DNA of 64,000 bases from Rana temporaria (Eukaryota; Chordata; Amphibia; Anura; Ranidae). The first letter of the stretch is position 1, and every line of letters starts with the position of its first letter. Positions 44,307 through 56,941 of the stretch are shown one piece after another. The stretch covers positions 229,266,247 through 229,330,246 of the forward strand of contig NC_053491.1 in assembly GCF_905171775.1 (NCBI RefSeq), in the 5' to 3' direction. The notes under the pieces are model-generated. The model had not been told where the DNA came from, did not search any database, and saw only the letters and a program-made list of their open reading frames with translations. A program made the translations under genes and the position numbers.

Positions 44307-45938
44307 TTCACTCTTTTCTGCAATCACACTCTTTAGAGGACAGTTATCGGCCTTAATGAGCGGTGTACAGACAGGACAGTAGCACGCGCTGTCTATTTAA
44401 CCTCTACTCCATTTAAGTCTAAAGACACAAAGCATGTGGTTAGGATACCACCCTGTGATTCTTCCCGCGATACAGAGGTAACAAGAGCAGCGATAACACA
44501 CAATTAGGTAGAGTCTGTTCTGACAATGATTGGTTGTGGACTTAATATATGCTTTGTTTAAAAGAAATCCTTTCATTCCTTTGCAGTTTCAGTCATTAGC
44601 ATGATATCTATCCCTGCAGCTTATCCCTTAACAGAACCATACCAGAGAAGAGGGGATCATCACAAATACCAAGGGAACAGCTTATGAAGGAGACGAGCCA
44701 CTGTGTGTGCTGAAGACATCCCCAATCTGGCAGGCAGTCTCAGAGAGTGGGCTATTAGCACGGCTGTCATCATTAACAGTACATTGTTAATTTATATTTA
44801 AACATGAAACCAGCTATTAGCAACAACAAGATTCCCACTAGCTGTTTGATAGGCAATGTCAGATGTTATTGTGCTCTTAACAAGGGAACTTGACTGATGG
44901 GCTGAGTGAGGGAGCTGTCTTCTTGGCCCAGTAAACACACAGACCGTGGGGTGACAGCCGTACCCACAGGGCATTATTTAAGGACATTTACCAACGGGTG
45001 ACATGGGCTGACGGGAAATAAAGCAGCCTGTAAAAGCTGGAAACAGGCACTAGCTGAAGGTGAAAAGACAGCTATCAAGGACAGTTAAGACAATACCGAA
45101 ATAAATGATACATAGCGCAGCAAACAGTAAAAACAAAACAACGGGTAACGCAGTAAGATCTCGTCTTCTAACATGTAATAATAAACATCAAGAAAATCAG
45201 AGAAGGATGGGCACAGAGACCAACAGGAAGAGACTGGGACAGAAGCAGATGGCAGTGTGGAGCGTAGTAATGAAACTGCTAATAAAAACTAGGGAGTGAA
45301 AAACAACACTAAAATCAGCTACACCGCGAAAGATAGGGATATAATGTGCGACAGCAATCATGGATAGAGACAATGCAAAAGTGGGGGATTGAGATGGCTA
45401 ACAAGAAAAGACACAATGATAAGGGAGACAGGTGACAATCACTAGCAAAGATAAAGCAGCACACGGAATGCATAAGGAGTAGAAAACAGGTAGTGACGTA
45501 AAACAGCTGATGAGCAATAAAACTGAGACATCTATTATTGCTTCTAATGAGAGGTGGTAAAAAGACATGAATAAATGATTGTACAGTTTTATATATCATA
45601 TGTTACAAACATAAGAAATGTTACATACAGTATATAAAGTAACATTTAAATGTTAAGTGCACATATGCACTAAAACCCATAACCCTCCATTAATTCTTCA
45701 ATCACTGCATTGCATATTTCAGATTTGGACATCTGTTGTCACTGTTCAGGACCAGGTAGCATTTACATTATGCAAGTTCTTTAGTTTCTTCTTATATTGC
45801 AGCAACGTGGAGGGTCTAGCTACTGGGATTAATGACCATGTACTTACTTAGCTATCACACACCCAAGGCCAAAGCAGTAAATTGGGACACCAGGACTTTG
45901 TGCTGGTATCTTTCAATGAGGGGAAGGTTGGTCTTTAA
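44307..45938. other. No recognisable gene
   Basis: AT-rich, A-rich around 45060-45600. No supported coding. Confidence 0.5.
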
Positions 45939-46356
45939 GCCTCGTATACACGATCCGTCCATCCGAGGAGAACGGACCGATGGACCATTTTCATCGGTTA
46001 ACCGATGAAGCTGACTTATGGTCCGTCACGCCTACACACCACTGGTTAAAAAAACGATCGTGTCAGAACGCGGTGACGTAAAACCCAACGATGTGCTGAA
46101 AAAAAATGAAGTTCAATGCTTCCAAGCATGTGTCGACTTGATTCTGAGCATGCGTGGATTTTTAACCGATGGTCGTGCCTACTAACGATCGTTTTTTTCC
46201 CATCGGTTAGGAATCCATCGGTTAAATTTAAAGCAAGTTGACTTTTTTTTAACCGATGGTTAAATAACCTATGGGGCCCACACACGATCGGTTTTGACCG
46301 ATGAAAACGGTCCATCAGACCATTGTCCTCTGTTTAACCTATCGTGTGTACGAGGC
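45939..46356. mobile_element. Harbinger-like MITE (CCGATGAAAACGGTCC family)
   Basis: Ends are GCCTCGTATACACGATCCG and ATCGTGTGTACGAGGC. Inverted subterminal blocks around CATTTTCATCGGTTAACC and CCGATGAAAACGGTCC. The left flank is TAA; the right copy is unclear. Confidence 0.7.
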
Positions 46357-46571
46357 CTCAGTGTAGATGGCCAAGTTTAGAACTTGAACTTCTGGCCCTG
46401 GACATGCCATGACAGTGAAAACAGTGGAAAGTCTGAATGTATGGTCTGTCATTCTATGGGCACTTGTAATGAAGAGATTAGATGTGGGTGGAAGCATGGG
46501 TTTAACTACAAAAGTAAAGGTACATGTTTCCTTAATATTAACATAGGGTAGAAAATGTGTCAAAGTAGGGT

Positions 46572-47021
46572 TATATTGTTTTTTTTCCTAAATAGCTTTC
46601 TTTACCTTAGTGCAGTCCTCCTTCACTTACCTCATTCTTCGATTTTGCTTTTAAATGTCCTTATTTCTTCTGAGAAATCCTCACTTCCTGTTCTTCTGTC
46701 TGTAACTCCACACAGTAATGTGAGACTTTCTCCCTGGTGTGGAGTGTCGTGTTCGCCCCCTCCCTTGGACTACAGGAGAGTCAGGACGTCCACTAACACA
46801 CAGCTCATTTCTCTATCTGCAATGTAGAGAGCGTCCTGACTCTCCTGTAGTCCAAGGGAGCTGGCGAGCACGACACTCCACACCAAGGAAAAAGCCTTGT
46901 ATTACTGTGTGGAGTTACAAACAGAAGAACAGGAAGTGAGGATTTCTCAGAAGAAATAAGGATATTTAAAAGCAAAATCAAAGGATTAGGAAAAAAAATT
47001 GTACCTTTACAACCCATTTAA
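46572..47021. mobile_element. Long palindromic T2-like MITE
   Basis: Most of its length is one inverted repeat centred near 46809. Left GGTGTGGAGTGTCGTG, ACTCCACACAGTAATG and GGACTACAGGAGAGTC all recur inverted on the right, with roughly 90 percent match over the parts compared. The right end, inverted, reads TTAAATGGGTTGTAAAGG, like the T2 MITE at 57683. The left TTAA is not present. Confidence 0.75.
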
Positions 47022-48436
47022 TTCCAAGTGACTCTGACATAAAGGAAGATTTGGTGCTGCCATTGCTAGCCTTCTGAAGAAAATACTAGATGCCTGGATA
47101 TGTCTGTGTCACCATCTAAGATAAAATTAAAGCATCAATGTGACAGCCATGGACACGCATTCTCAGGTAGAGTTCAGCAATTGCAGCCATGAGCATGTGT
47201 GCATTGTGTCAGCTTTACATGTGTCTCTTGCTAAACACTAAAAATACCTAAGCATCCTATGGTCATTGAACAGTGCACAGTACCCATGGCAACCAATTAG
47301 AAATCACCCTTTCCTGACCTCATCACAAAAATTATATCTGATTGGATGTTGACATTTGCAACATCTTATGAACTAGGCTTGTATAAGAATTGGCATAGTA
47401 CACACTATGATGCTTGTATTAAATGCATAGGTGCAGTGTCTCCCCATATCTCATGCATTGTAATACAAAACATGAATAAGCAGAAACAGAACACAAACTC
47501 TAACAAAAGAAAATCATTACGGGTTGATTGGTGGAGATTTTGCAAGGCAGTCTGATTAAACATTTTCAGTATTCTGTAAATAATGATATATTGAGGTTTT
47601 TTCGAATGTTAGGCTTTTTGTCCTATGTAGCCAATTTAAATATAAACCATTATAGCCATTAAAAGACTAAAATAGTATCTCCTTATTAAGTTTCTGACTT
47701 GCATGCAGCCTTCATACTGAAATCGACATGTTCCTAAAGCTCAGCACATAGTGCTATCGCACAAAGGAACCCATGCCAGCACATTGTGAGATCATGAAAA
47801 TAACATATTTCATATACTGTATTTGCATATAAGTCATTGTAATGGTGACTGTGGTATAGTTGTAAAGATACCACAGCTGGATTTCTCATTAAGCACATGC
47901 AGGCACTGTGCTTAGGGCCCACAAATGAATATATATATTTTTTTTTTTACAGATATTAGCACTTTCCTCCTTCTCTTTTACCAAATGAAAGCCTTCTATT
48001 TTCTCTTAGCACCCTCTCTGCTCTCTCATCAACACTTCTATCACGCTATTGTTGGGCGCTAACTGGACACATTTAATGGTCTGGTTTTTTTTGTGCCAAG
48101 TGTCTACTAATGTACAGCTAGAACCACAACTTATTCTGTTCCAAGGAAAGCAACTTTTGTCAATGACATGCTGGTTTTCCCATGCATACCCTTAGAATAT
48201 GTTGCGGGTGGCCCAAGCAGGATTGTCCCCTTTCTGGGAAAATGACTGCATCACATGTGGACATGCGCTTTCCAAAAATGCGTGCCAAATGTGTTCACTT
48301 TTTAGTCACCTTGTGGCATTTCCTCAAAGACAGCATAACTGCTTCTGTACCATCCTATAATGACTGTAGGCTGCATGGAGGAGGGGGCAGGGCCATTCAT
48401 GTAATTTGGATGGTGTATTGCCACATTTGGGAGCAC
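47022..48436. other. No recognisable gene
   Basis: AT-rich. Nothing supported. Confidence 0.5.
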
Positions 48437-48636
48437 NNNNNNNNNNNNNNNNNNNNNNNNNNNNNNNNNNNNNNNNNNNNNNNNNNNNNNNNNNNNNNNN
48501 NNNNNNNNNNNNNNNNNNNNNNNNNNNNNNNNNNNNNNNNNNNNNNNNNNNNNNNNNNNNNNNNNNNNNNNNNNNNNNNNNNNNNNNNNNNNNNNNNNNN
48601 NNNNNNNNNNNNNNNNNNNNNNNNNNNNNNNNNNNN
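48437..48636. other. Assembly gap (200 N)
   Basis: A run of exactly 200 N, a typical placeholder length. Any reading frame across it is meaningless. Confidence 0.99.
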
Positions 48637-49094
48637 TAAGAGTGAGACCCAGTGGAGAGCAGCACTTAAGACCCATGACAAAAGAAATGCAGCCCTAGGA
48701 GATGCCATAAACCATTTTTAGTGAATTAAACTGCACTGTTACCAAGATGACTGTGACCAGAGTTCCTTAGTAACCCTCTGTATGTGTGTATCATACTGAA
48801 AGAGAGACTAGTCTCTAGAATTTTAGCTCTGGCAAAACATATAGAGAGCGTTGGTCACTCTCTTGACCCCAATCATGATTCTGAATACGAGGGTGGTGTA
48901 GAGAAGAGGTAGGACCCGGGTGGGGGGGTTGATGGAGCTGGAGTAAAGAGTAAGCTCCAACCCTTCCTAGGAATGTCTAAGCGTTAATTGGTCATTACGT
49001 CCCAACATTAGGTGTAAGGGTCAATGAGAGCTGAAGCAAGTACAGTATATATAGGCACCTCTATCTTGCTGGATCAGGAATCAGAGAGTATGAA
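48637..49094. other. No recognisable gene
   Basis: Nothing supported. Confidence 0.5.
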
Positions 49095-49362
49095 GCCCCG
49101 TACACACGACCAGTTTCCTCGGCAGAATTCAGCTTCCGACCGAGTTTCTGGCTGAATTCTGCCGAGAAACCCGGCCGTGTGTACAATTTCGCCGAGGAAG
49201 CCGACGAGGAGCTGGACGAGGAAATAGAGAACATGTTCTCTATTTCCTTGTTGTTCTATGGGAGCTCTCGGCCCGCCGAGCTCCTCGGCGGCTTCAGGGC
49301 TGAACTGGCCGAGGAACTCGATGTGTTTGGCACGTCGAGTTCCTCGGCCGTGTGTACGGGGC
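49095..49362. mobile_element. Harbinger-like MITE (TTTCCTCGGC family), copy 2
   Basis: Ends are GCCCCGTACACACGACCAG and CTCGGCCGTGTGTACGGGGC. Almost the same sequence as 44037-44306, with scattered single differences. Confidence 0.78.
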
Positions 49363-52045
49363 CTAAGACTGTGAGGGGTGGCTAAACAGATAGAGGGAGA
49401 GAAATTACAAAAGTATAACTAATCTAAAGTTAAAACTTCAAGACTTCATATCTCTGTTTCATATACACTGGAAAAGTGTATCCTGTTCACTTTAAATACC
49501 TAACCATGTTAAGAGCAAATATGTAAACAATTTTCTTTATACATGATTGGATAATTAAAGTGAATATTCTGTGAAGATTCTCAACTTCTATTGTAAATTA
49601 GCCTTAGTATATAAAGAAAAGTTTTAATACAATTTGGTGTCCGTCCCTGAAGTCTCTTTCAATCTTTCTCAAGATTTACATTGTCCAATTTATTGTATCT
49701 GTCAACCATGAGCATTCACTGAGTAGTGCATATCAGACTCACAGGTGTGTTGGTTGGGGTGTTGGTTTATCTTCAACATTGTTTTTTTTTTGGGGGGGGG
49801 GGCGGGGGGGGTGGTTTACCGATAATACTTGCTTTGTATTGTATTGTGCTTGTAAATTGTAAGCTTGTCATAAGAGTTTGTTGACAAAATGTTCTTTCTT
49901 GTAATACTGTAAAGTCCCTTAAGGTTAATAATAAGAAAAAATGTAATTTTAAAATTCCTTATTATCATAATATTCAAACAGTGTATGTACAGTCTTTGGG
50001 ATTCTCTATTTTAAAGAATGACCCTTTTCAAGTCTAACTATTATAAAAGAAAACGATTTTACCCTGTGGTGGACTGGAGTTTCTTAAGAAAAGATTTTCT
50101 TTATTTTCACTGTTTCCTTAAATATTCCCATAAATGGTTAATCCAACATTCTATAGAGCAGAAAGCAAACCTGGTCATTTTAAGCTTGATAGCTCTCTTT
50201 TGCCATCTCTTCTCTCCAACTGAACACAATGCAGGTTATTTATCACCTCAAGACTAGAGCAGATCTGGGGCAAAGTGATTGCTCCATATTTATCAACAGA
50301 ACACATTCCATCAATTTCCCTGAAACAATTACTTTGACAAATATGGATCACTCTTCTCTATATTGACCCACATTCCTGTGATAAATAACATATTAGCATA
50401 AGTTATGGAACAATATGAAATAGGTTAGATTGTCTTAAGAGTGAGAGACATGCCACTTTGACAGCCAATCATGGATAGTTAATTAGAAAGTATTTTGTGA
50501 CAAAAGTTTTCTACAACTTTCCTTAATGTGGATATCTCCTTCATTGATTATAAATCACATCAGCAAACAGCTCTGCTTGCTCATATGAATTAATCATCTT
50601 ACTTTGATTTGTTACATTTTTCTTGTTTTTAATTACAATTACTGTTTTTCCACTTCATGGTTGAGTAAGGCACTGGTGATGTAACCAGGGCCTCATAGTT
50701 GGGTCCTGAGAGATTCCTGCCACATGTTCCAGAATTCCAAACCCAAAGTTCTAGGCAGAGTTCCAGGAAAGGATGCAAAGCATAAAAAAGCATACAATTA
50801 TCTATAATTGTTTGTCGAATCCCATTACTAAACGTCTCTAAAGATGCCTTTGTTGTAATTTATATGAAAAGGGTGAAGTTTCTCTTTAATAAAATGACAA
50901 CAAAAACCTGTACAATGTTAAAAAGGACCATTATGTCTACATCTACAATCTTGGTACCCCTTAAAATGCTGTAAAGCTTGTCAAAGCTGGTAAACTAGCC
51001 ATTTAATTTATCAAAAGTTCTGCCCTCCATAGTGGAGAATGTCAGATGCCCTAAATCTACCTTGATTTTATTTTTGTGAATAATACATGTGCTTTCTGTT
51101 AACAGAAATGTTCATTTTCTTTTCCATTTAGAAAAAAGCAATTCAAAATGAGTTAGACTTGCAGGAATGTCTTTTTAGTTCTTTCATCTAACTACCCAAT
51201 TATTACAAACAATACTCAGCTTGGCCACATAGCTAGCGTGATTGGCAAAAGTCCAAATACCTAAGCTATTTGATGTGAAACTACTGTAGGCATTTGGCAG
51301 ATATGACTTTACATTTAGGAGGGTGGGTGATGGAGCTGTACAAGCAACCGGCTGATATAATGCTTCCATACCTGAAACTTAACCATGTTTACAGATATAT
51401 AAGAAAGAGCTTTGGAATCTCAGCGGAAAAAAACTGAAGAATCTTTGAGTGCCTTTAGCAAATCTCTCTTTCATGAAGACTCCAAAAAATTGCTAAAAGA
51501 AGAAACACACCAGAATTCTCTAGTGAGTTATGCCAGAGAGATGCATCCATGTACCATGACAGCAGTGTAGAATATTATAAGAGCATATCACCTTCAAACT
51601 TAGTCTAAGTTTGGATAGAGTAGGGAATGTTCAGAACCCCAATCAGGTTTTTATTGCTGTTTGTGTCTCCAATGGAAGAGGTGACACTCGCTATACGTCC
51701 TGGTGACTATTGTCACTGCAACAGAATGTAATGGGGCACATTTTACATTTTAATTGAAACAGGATGAGATGGGAAGTCTCAGCAATTTGAAGACATTTTC
51801 AATCACTTCCTATTATGTCTCCAGAAAAAGGAATAAAGGGAAGATAGACATCATAAAAAGACACGAATTTGGTGCTGCTAATCAACTGCTACTAAAAAAT
51901 AAAAAGTTGGTTGGAAATACACAATACATGTAGATGATAGTAGTATTTTACTTGTACCTACATGCCCTGTTACACTTGCCCTGATGGTCTGCTGTTGCTC
52001 TGTAAACCTTTAGATGAATATTGCATCCTAGACTTAATGAGCATT
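49363..52045. other. No recognisable gene; G-rich tract at 49790-49812
   Basis: About 2.7 kb of AT-rich sequence with one T-then-G homopolymer zone. Frames up to 79 codons show no domain. This is one of the longest stretches here without a visible transposon. Confidence 0.5.
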
Positions 52046-52047
52046 TA

Positions 52048-53745
52048 ACCCTTGCAGCAGGGTTGCCAACCGTCCATAAATTTACAGTTTGTAAATCTCG
52101 GGCTATTTACAAGCTGCATATAAATGTCTGTTACAGACACTGGCCATGCTTAAAAAATATGGCCTCTGGCCAGCATGTGCAGCTCCGAAGCCACGCGGCT
52201 GGGCTTAGCTGCATTTGGCTTGGGTAAGGGCAGGCAGAACACATGCAGCCAGTAATGTCAAGGTGCTACTTGGTGCCTACATAAGAAGAACTGGAGGGGG
52301 CGTGGTCCAGCCGGGCATGAAAGTGAGGATCGCTGCCAGTGCTCTTCCCAGCAACAATAGAGATGCTGCTCCATCCTATTCCAGTTAGCCCCTGCCTGCA
52401 GCTGCTCACAGTCCCACTGACTGATGTTCCCTCCAGTGCATGACAGAAAGGACAAGGTGCTGGCTCAGCACTGACACAGAGGATACACACCACTTGTGCC
52501 ATGTCAACAGTCTCTGATCATCTAGTGTGCCACGTCCGCAGTCTCTGATCATCTCCTGTGCCATGTACGCAGTCTCTGAATATCTTTTGCTGTATGTGAG
52601 CGGTAAGTTGATCATCTATTGTGCCATGCCCGCAGGCTCTGATCATCTCTTGCGCCATGTCTATAGTTTCTGACCATCTCTCATGCGCCATGTCCACCGT
52701 ATGTGATCATCTCTTGTACCATGCATGCAGCCTCTGATCAACTTTTGTAGTATTTCAGCTTTCTCTGATCATCTCTTGGGCCATGTCTGCAGTCTCTGAT
52801 AATCTTTTTCAGTATGTCAGCAGTCTTTGATCATCTCTTGTGCCATGTGTGCAGTCTCTCACCATCTCTTTTGCCATGTCTGCAGTCTCTGACCATTTCT
52901 TGTGCCATGTATGCAGTCACTGATCATCTCTTGTGCCATGTATGCAGTCTCTGATCATCTCTTGTGCCATGTCCACAGTCTCTGACCATCTCTTGTGTCA
53001 TATCCCCAGTCTTTGATCATTTCTTGTGTCATGTATGCAGTCTCTGATCATCTCTTGTCCACAGTCTTTGTTCATCTGTTGTGCCATGTCCGCAGTCTCT
53101 GACCATCTCTTGTACAGTGTCCACAGTCTCAGACCATTTCTTGTACCATGTCCACAGTCTCTGACCATCTCTTGTGCCATGTCCAGTCTCTGATCATCTC
53201 TTGTGCCATGTCTGCCCATTTCCTGTATTAGGTCTGCAGTCTCTGTGGACGGTGATGTAAGGGGGAGCTCTGTGGACTCTTGTGTTAGGAGGGGGCTGTG
53301 ATGACCAGAGACCACCTTATGTGAGTTTCCCCTTACACCAAAGTCCGCAGCAGTCCCCCTTACATCAGAGTACTCAAAATTCCCTTTTATATCAGGGCCT
53401 GTAGATTTCCCCCTTGCACAATAAAGGGGAACACCCTGTGTTGGGTTATATTAATCATATTCTCCATGTAAATGAAAAAATATGTTTTTTGCCTTTTGTT
53501 ATACATTAAACATATTGCTAATATCACTAGCTACATGTTTGTAGCTTAAATGTTGATTTTTTCATGGTTTTGCACTGAAAACAGGCATTTTATGTACTTC
53601 TTGAAGTGGCAGTAAAAAAATGGCTTGGTCAGTAAATTGAATGATTTCTACCAGTAAAAAATTGATGCTGTTTGTAAATTTTGGGCATCCTGTCAGCATA
53701 TTTCACTTTGGGAGGCTGGCAACACGGAGGGGGTTTACTGCAAGG
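52048..53745. mobile_element. Inverted-repeat-bounded unit containing a 31-bp minisatellite
   Basis: Left TTAACCCTTGCAGCAGGGTTGCCAACC is matched by right GGCTGGCAACACGG...TACTGCAAGGGTATA in inverse orientation. AACCCTTGCAG/CTGCAAGGGT and GTTGCCAACC/GGCTGGCAAC make imperfect terminal repeats with TTAA and TATA outside. Paired words TTTACAGTTTGTAAAT and CAGTTTGTAAATTTTGGG occur near the two ends. The superfamily is unresolved. Confidence 0.45.
52495..53215. repeat. 31-bp minisatellite, about 20 or more units
   Basis: The unit is close to CTTGTGCCATGTCCGCAGTC followed by TCTGATCATCT. Copies differ by substitutions and small deletions. On the minus strand it reads as a repetitive HGTR/DQRL peptide frame, which I do not regard as coding. 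Confidence 0.9.
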
Positions 53746-55060
53746 GTATATTTTTCTTATGCCCAGAGATAGGCTTTAAATGTGATGATACCATTACTGT
53801 GTATCTATGAGGTGTGGAGACCCATATACAGTTTACTGCTAGCTTCAAATTTCGGTTTGCTGGATTTTATTTCCAGAAATCCTAATAATCATTTTAGATT
53901 CTGTCTAAACTATAAATTTGAGCAGGGTCTGATAAAGTAAATGAAATATAGTGAAGAATTAGGAACAGTGACTGATAAGAGCAAGGGGAGTTGGATAACG
54001 CCAGCGAACACTAAGAGCACAAAGCAAGGGCCAACAAATACTCTTCCTTTTGTGTAGTTCACTCAAATTCTCTGCTGGCTCTAACAAGATAACATGCTGT
54101 GCAGGAGAGGGATGACATAAAAGGCAAAGATAACAGCAGTTTATAAACTGGTAAAATAATAAGCAGCTATTGTCTCTTGCTTAGCTCGAAAGTTTATTGC
54201 AGAAAGTCATTTCCTGTGGCATTTTATGCAGAGTAACCCAAAGTGGTCTGCTGCATGGAATATACAAAGGTCATGGGCAAAGTTTGTGAACACTGCAAGA
54301 GAATGAAGAAATGTTCCCATAAATAACAGAGACACCATGCTTTTAATGTTCTTCGTATTTGTGTTTCTGATGCTTAAACTCTGTCCAGTGCACCATCCCC
54401 AGCTGTGACTTGTGTGCAAAGCCGTCTTCATAACTGCAATCTCAGTGAGAAAGTGTCTGTCTTTCTGCATACTGCCCTTGCTTGCCCTGTCTTCTTGTAA
54501 GCTTCTAGCACTCACTGGATCAGAGTGACCTTCAAAGTCCTTGAGGCAAGTGTTCTATTGAATCAAAGCTGCAACTCGCTTCCGCCTTCAGAGAGCCGGA
54601 GCCATTAACCCTTGCAACGGAGGAACATCACGCGCTGTATTACAAGTCAATATAGATTTGTTCCTTCTTTGAGGACCACTAAAATTTGTTCTTTGGAAGG
54701 TAATAGCTCAGGTGGGCTAAAATTATAGTTGCCATTTGGAATAACATTTCAGCAAACAGAACAAGCCACTTTGCCAATTTTAAATTGGGGGAAAAAAAAA
54801 TAAACGTGTTCAATCACAATTTGTGCAGAAGCCCATTCTTTACATGAATACACATGCCTGCTGGTCTTGGATTTTAAGTCTTTTGTTCCACTTCAAAATC
54901 TTGGCCTGGCTCTCACTGATTGGAGCCAGGTGGTCTCGTAGCGCTCTTTAGAGGGCTTCTGAATTAATAGCTTGATTTTTGCTAAGCAACAAGTTCACAA
55001 AGCATGTATTGCCAATTTTTTGTTTTTGTCTTGGGTAGGGAAGGATTAGAAACCCTAATA
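53746..55060. other. No recognisable gene
   Basis: The 102-codon frame at 54207-54515 (minus) has no recognisable domain and no supporting context. Confidence 0.5.
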
Positions 55061-55133
55061 CCTCGTACACACGACCATTTTTCTCGGCAGGAAAAAAAAA
55101 CAACGTTTTTTACCGACATGATTCCTCTCCAGA
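55061..55133. mobile_element. Harbinger-like MITE fragment (left end only)
   Basis: CCTCGTACACACGACCATTT then TTCTCGGCAGG, the left end of the 44037 family type. It is truncated at an A-rich stretch. Confidence 0.6.
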
Positions 55134-55229
55134 CAAAAAAAAAAAAAGAAAGCTGACGCTGCGCTAGCAATAAAGAAAATTGAATGAATGATGACAATGA
55201 ATGTTGTGAAGTGTGAGCTGCTAGCACTA

Positions 55230-56813
55230 AAAAGTTATGTACAATAACTCAATACAAAATAGAAAAAACAAAAAGAAGTGCATTTCTCTCCAGCCTGACT
55301 TGCATACACGCGTTCATGCAAAAAAAACGTCTGACGTCCGAAGTGTAATATTAAAAAATAAAATAAACAATAAAAAAATGTAAAGCGCCCTCGTGCTCGC
55401 ACACAGAAGCGAACACATACGTGGTTATGTAAACAGCTTTCAAACCACATATGCAAAGGTATCACCTTGAAAGTTAGAGCGAGAGCAATAATTCTAGGGC
55501 AAGACTCTTAACTGTAACTTTAAACTTGTAACCTGTAAAAAAAATTAAAACTTCAACTTTGGATATTTTTAACCACTTAAGACCCGGAGCATTATGCAGG
55601 TTAAGGACCTTGCCCCTTTTTGCGATTCGGCGCTGCGTCGCTTTAACTGACAATTGCGCAGTCCTGCGACATTGCTCCCAAACAAAATTGGCGTTCCTTT
55701 TTTCCCACAAATTGAGCTTTCTTTTTGCTGGTATTTGATCACCTCTGCGGTTTTTATTATTTGCGCTATAAACAAAAATAGAGAGACAATTTTGAAAAAA
55801 AATCAATATTTTTAACTTTTTGCTATAATAAATATCCCCAAAAAAGATATAAAAAAGATTTATTTTTTCCTCAGTTTAGGCCGATACGTATTCTGCTACA
55901 TATTTTTGGTAAAAAAAAATCCCAATAAGTGTTTATCGATTGGTTTGCGCAAAAATGTATAGTGTTTACAAAATAGGGGATAGTTTGATGGCATTTTTAT
56001 TAATATTTTTTTTTTTACTACTAATGGCGGCCATCAACGTTTTTTTTTTTCGTGATTGCGACATTATGGCGGACACATCGGATAATTTTGACACATTTTT
56101 GGGACCATTGTAATTTTCACAGCGAAAAGTGCTATAAAAATGCTCTGATTACTGTGAAAATGTCAATGCAGTGAAGGAGTTAATCACTAGGGGGTGCTGT
56201 AGGGGTTAAGTGTGAACTCATGTTTGTTTCTAACTGTAGGGGGGCTTGGCTGGACGTGTGACGTCAGTGATCGTCGTTCCCTATATCACTGACATTACCA
56301 CAGTGAAGAACGGAGCTTCGGACCATGTCACGTGCGCGAGCCTGGGGCGCGCGCGACCCAAGGCTGGGCTCTTAAAGGGGACAAATATATATACATCCCT
56401 GTGCCCAGCCGTGCCATTCTGCCGACGTATATCGGCGTGTGGCGGTCCTTAAGGGGTTAAGTACCGAAGTTGGGCGCCATTACACAAGTGTGCACAATTT
56501 TAAAGCGTGACATGTTAGGTATCTATTTACTCAGCATAACATCATCTTTCACACTATACAAGAAAATTGAGCTACATTTTGAGTTTTTTTTTTATTTATT
56601 CATGAAAGTGTTTTTATTTTTCAAAAAAATTGCATTTAAAAAATTCTTGTGCACATGTGGCATAAAAAAAATGCAACAACCGCCTTTTTATTCCCTAGAG
56701 TCTCTGCTAAAAATACGTATACAATGTTTGGGGGTTCTGAGTAATTTTCTAGTAAAAAAATTATGATTTTTTACATGTAGGAGAGGAATGCCAGAATTGT
56801 CTCGGTATGGAAG
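55230..56813 (-). mobile_element. TTAA-type non-autonomous transposon (family K2), inverted, split by a K1 element
   Basis: Both halves (55230-55568 and 56461-56813) are the reverse complement of the element at 60210-61619. GTAACCTGTAAAAAA on the left and GTACCGAAGTTGGGCGCCAT plus AGCGTGACATGTTAGGTATC on the right match TTTTTTACAGGTTAC, GGCGCCAAACTTCGGTAC and GATACCTAACATGTCACGC there. The junction is at TTAA. Confidence 0.75.
55569..56460 (+). mobile_element. TTAA-bounded non-autonomous transposon (family K1), uninterrupted copy
   Basis: 892 bp including TTAA at both edges. Ends are TTAACCACTTAAGACCCGG and, inverted, TTAACCCCTTAAGGACCGCC. It has no domain-bearing ORF. It inserted into the K2 element exactly at TTAA, which shows a TTAA target duplication. 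Class Kolobok or piggyBac inferred. Confidence 0.8.
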
Positions 56814-56941
56814 TGGCTATTCATTAACACCACATTCAGTATGCCATGCTGTATGTTCTTTATTTTAAACTGCTTCATTCTGTATGACATGCTGTGTGTC
56901 ACGTATTACCGACTCATTCTATAAGCCCTGTTGCACATTTT

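Noticed and set aside
48182..48721. Open frames across the N run
   Set aside because: They exist only because N was translated as X. The flanking parts show no domain.
52495..53215. CRISPR-like array
   Set aside because: Units are head-to-tail with no unique spacers and the context is eukaryotic, so it is a minisatellite.
54207..54515. 102-codon minus-strand frame as a small gene
   Set aside because: No domain, no signal or membrane segment of note, no supporting context. Length is within chance for AT-moderate sequence.
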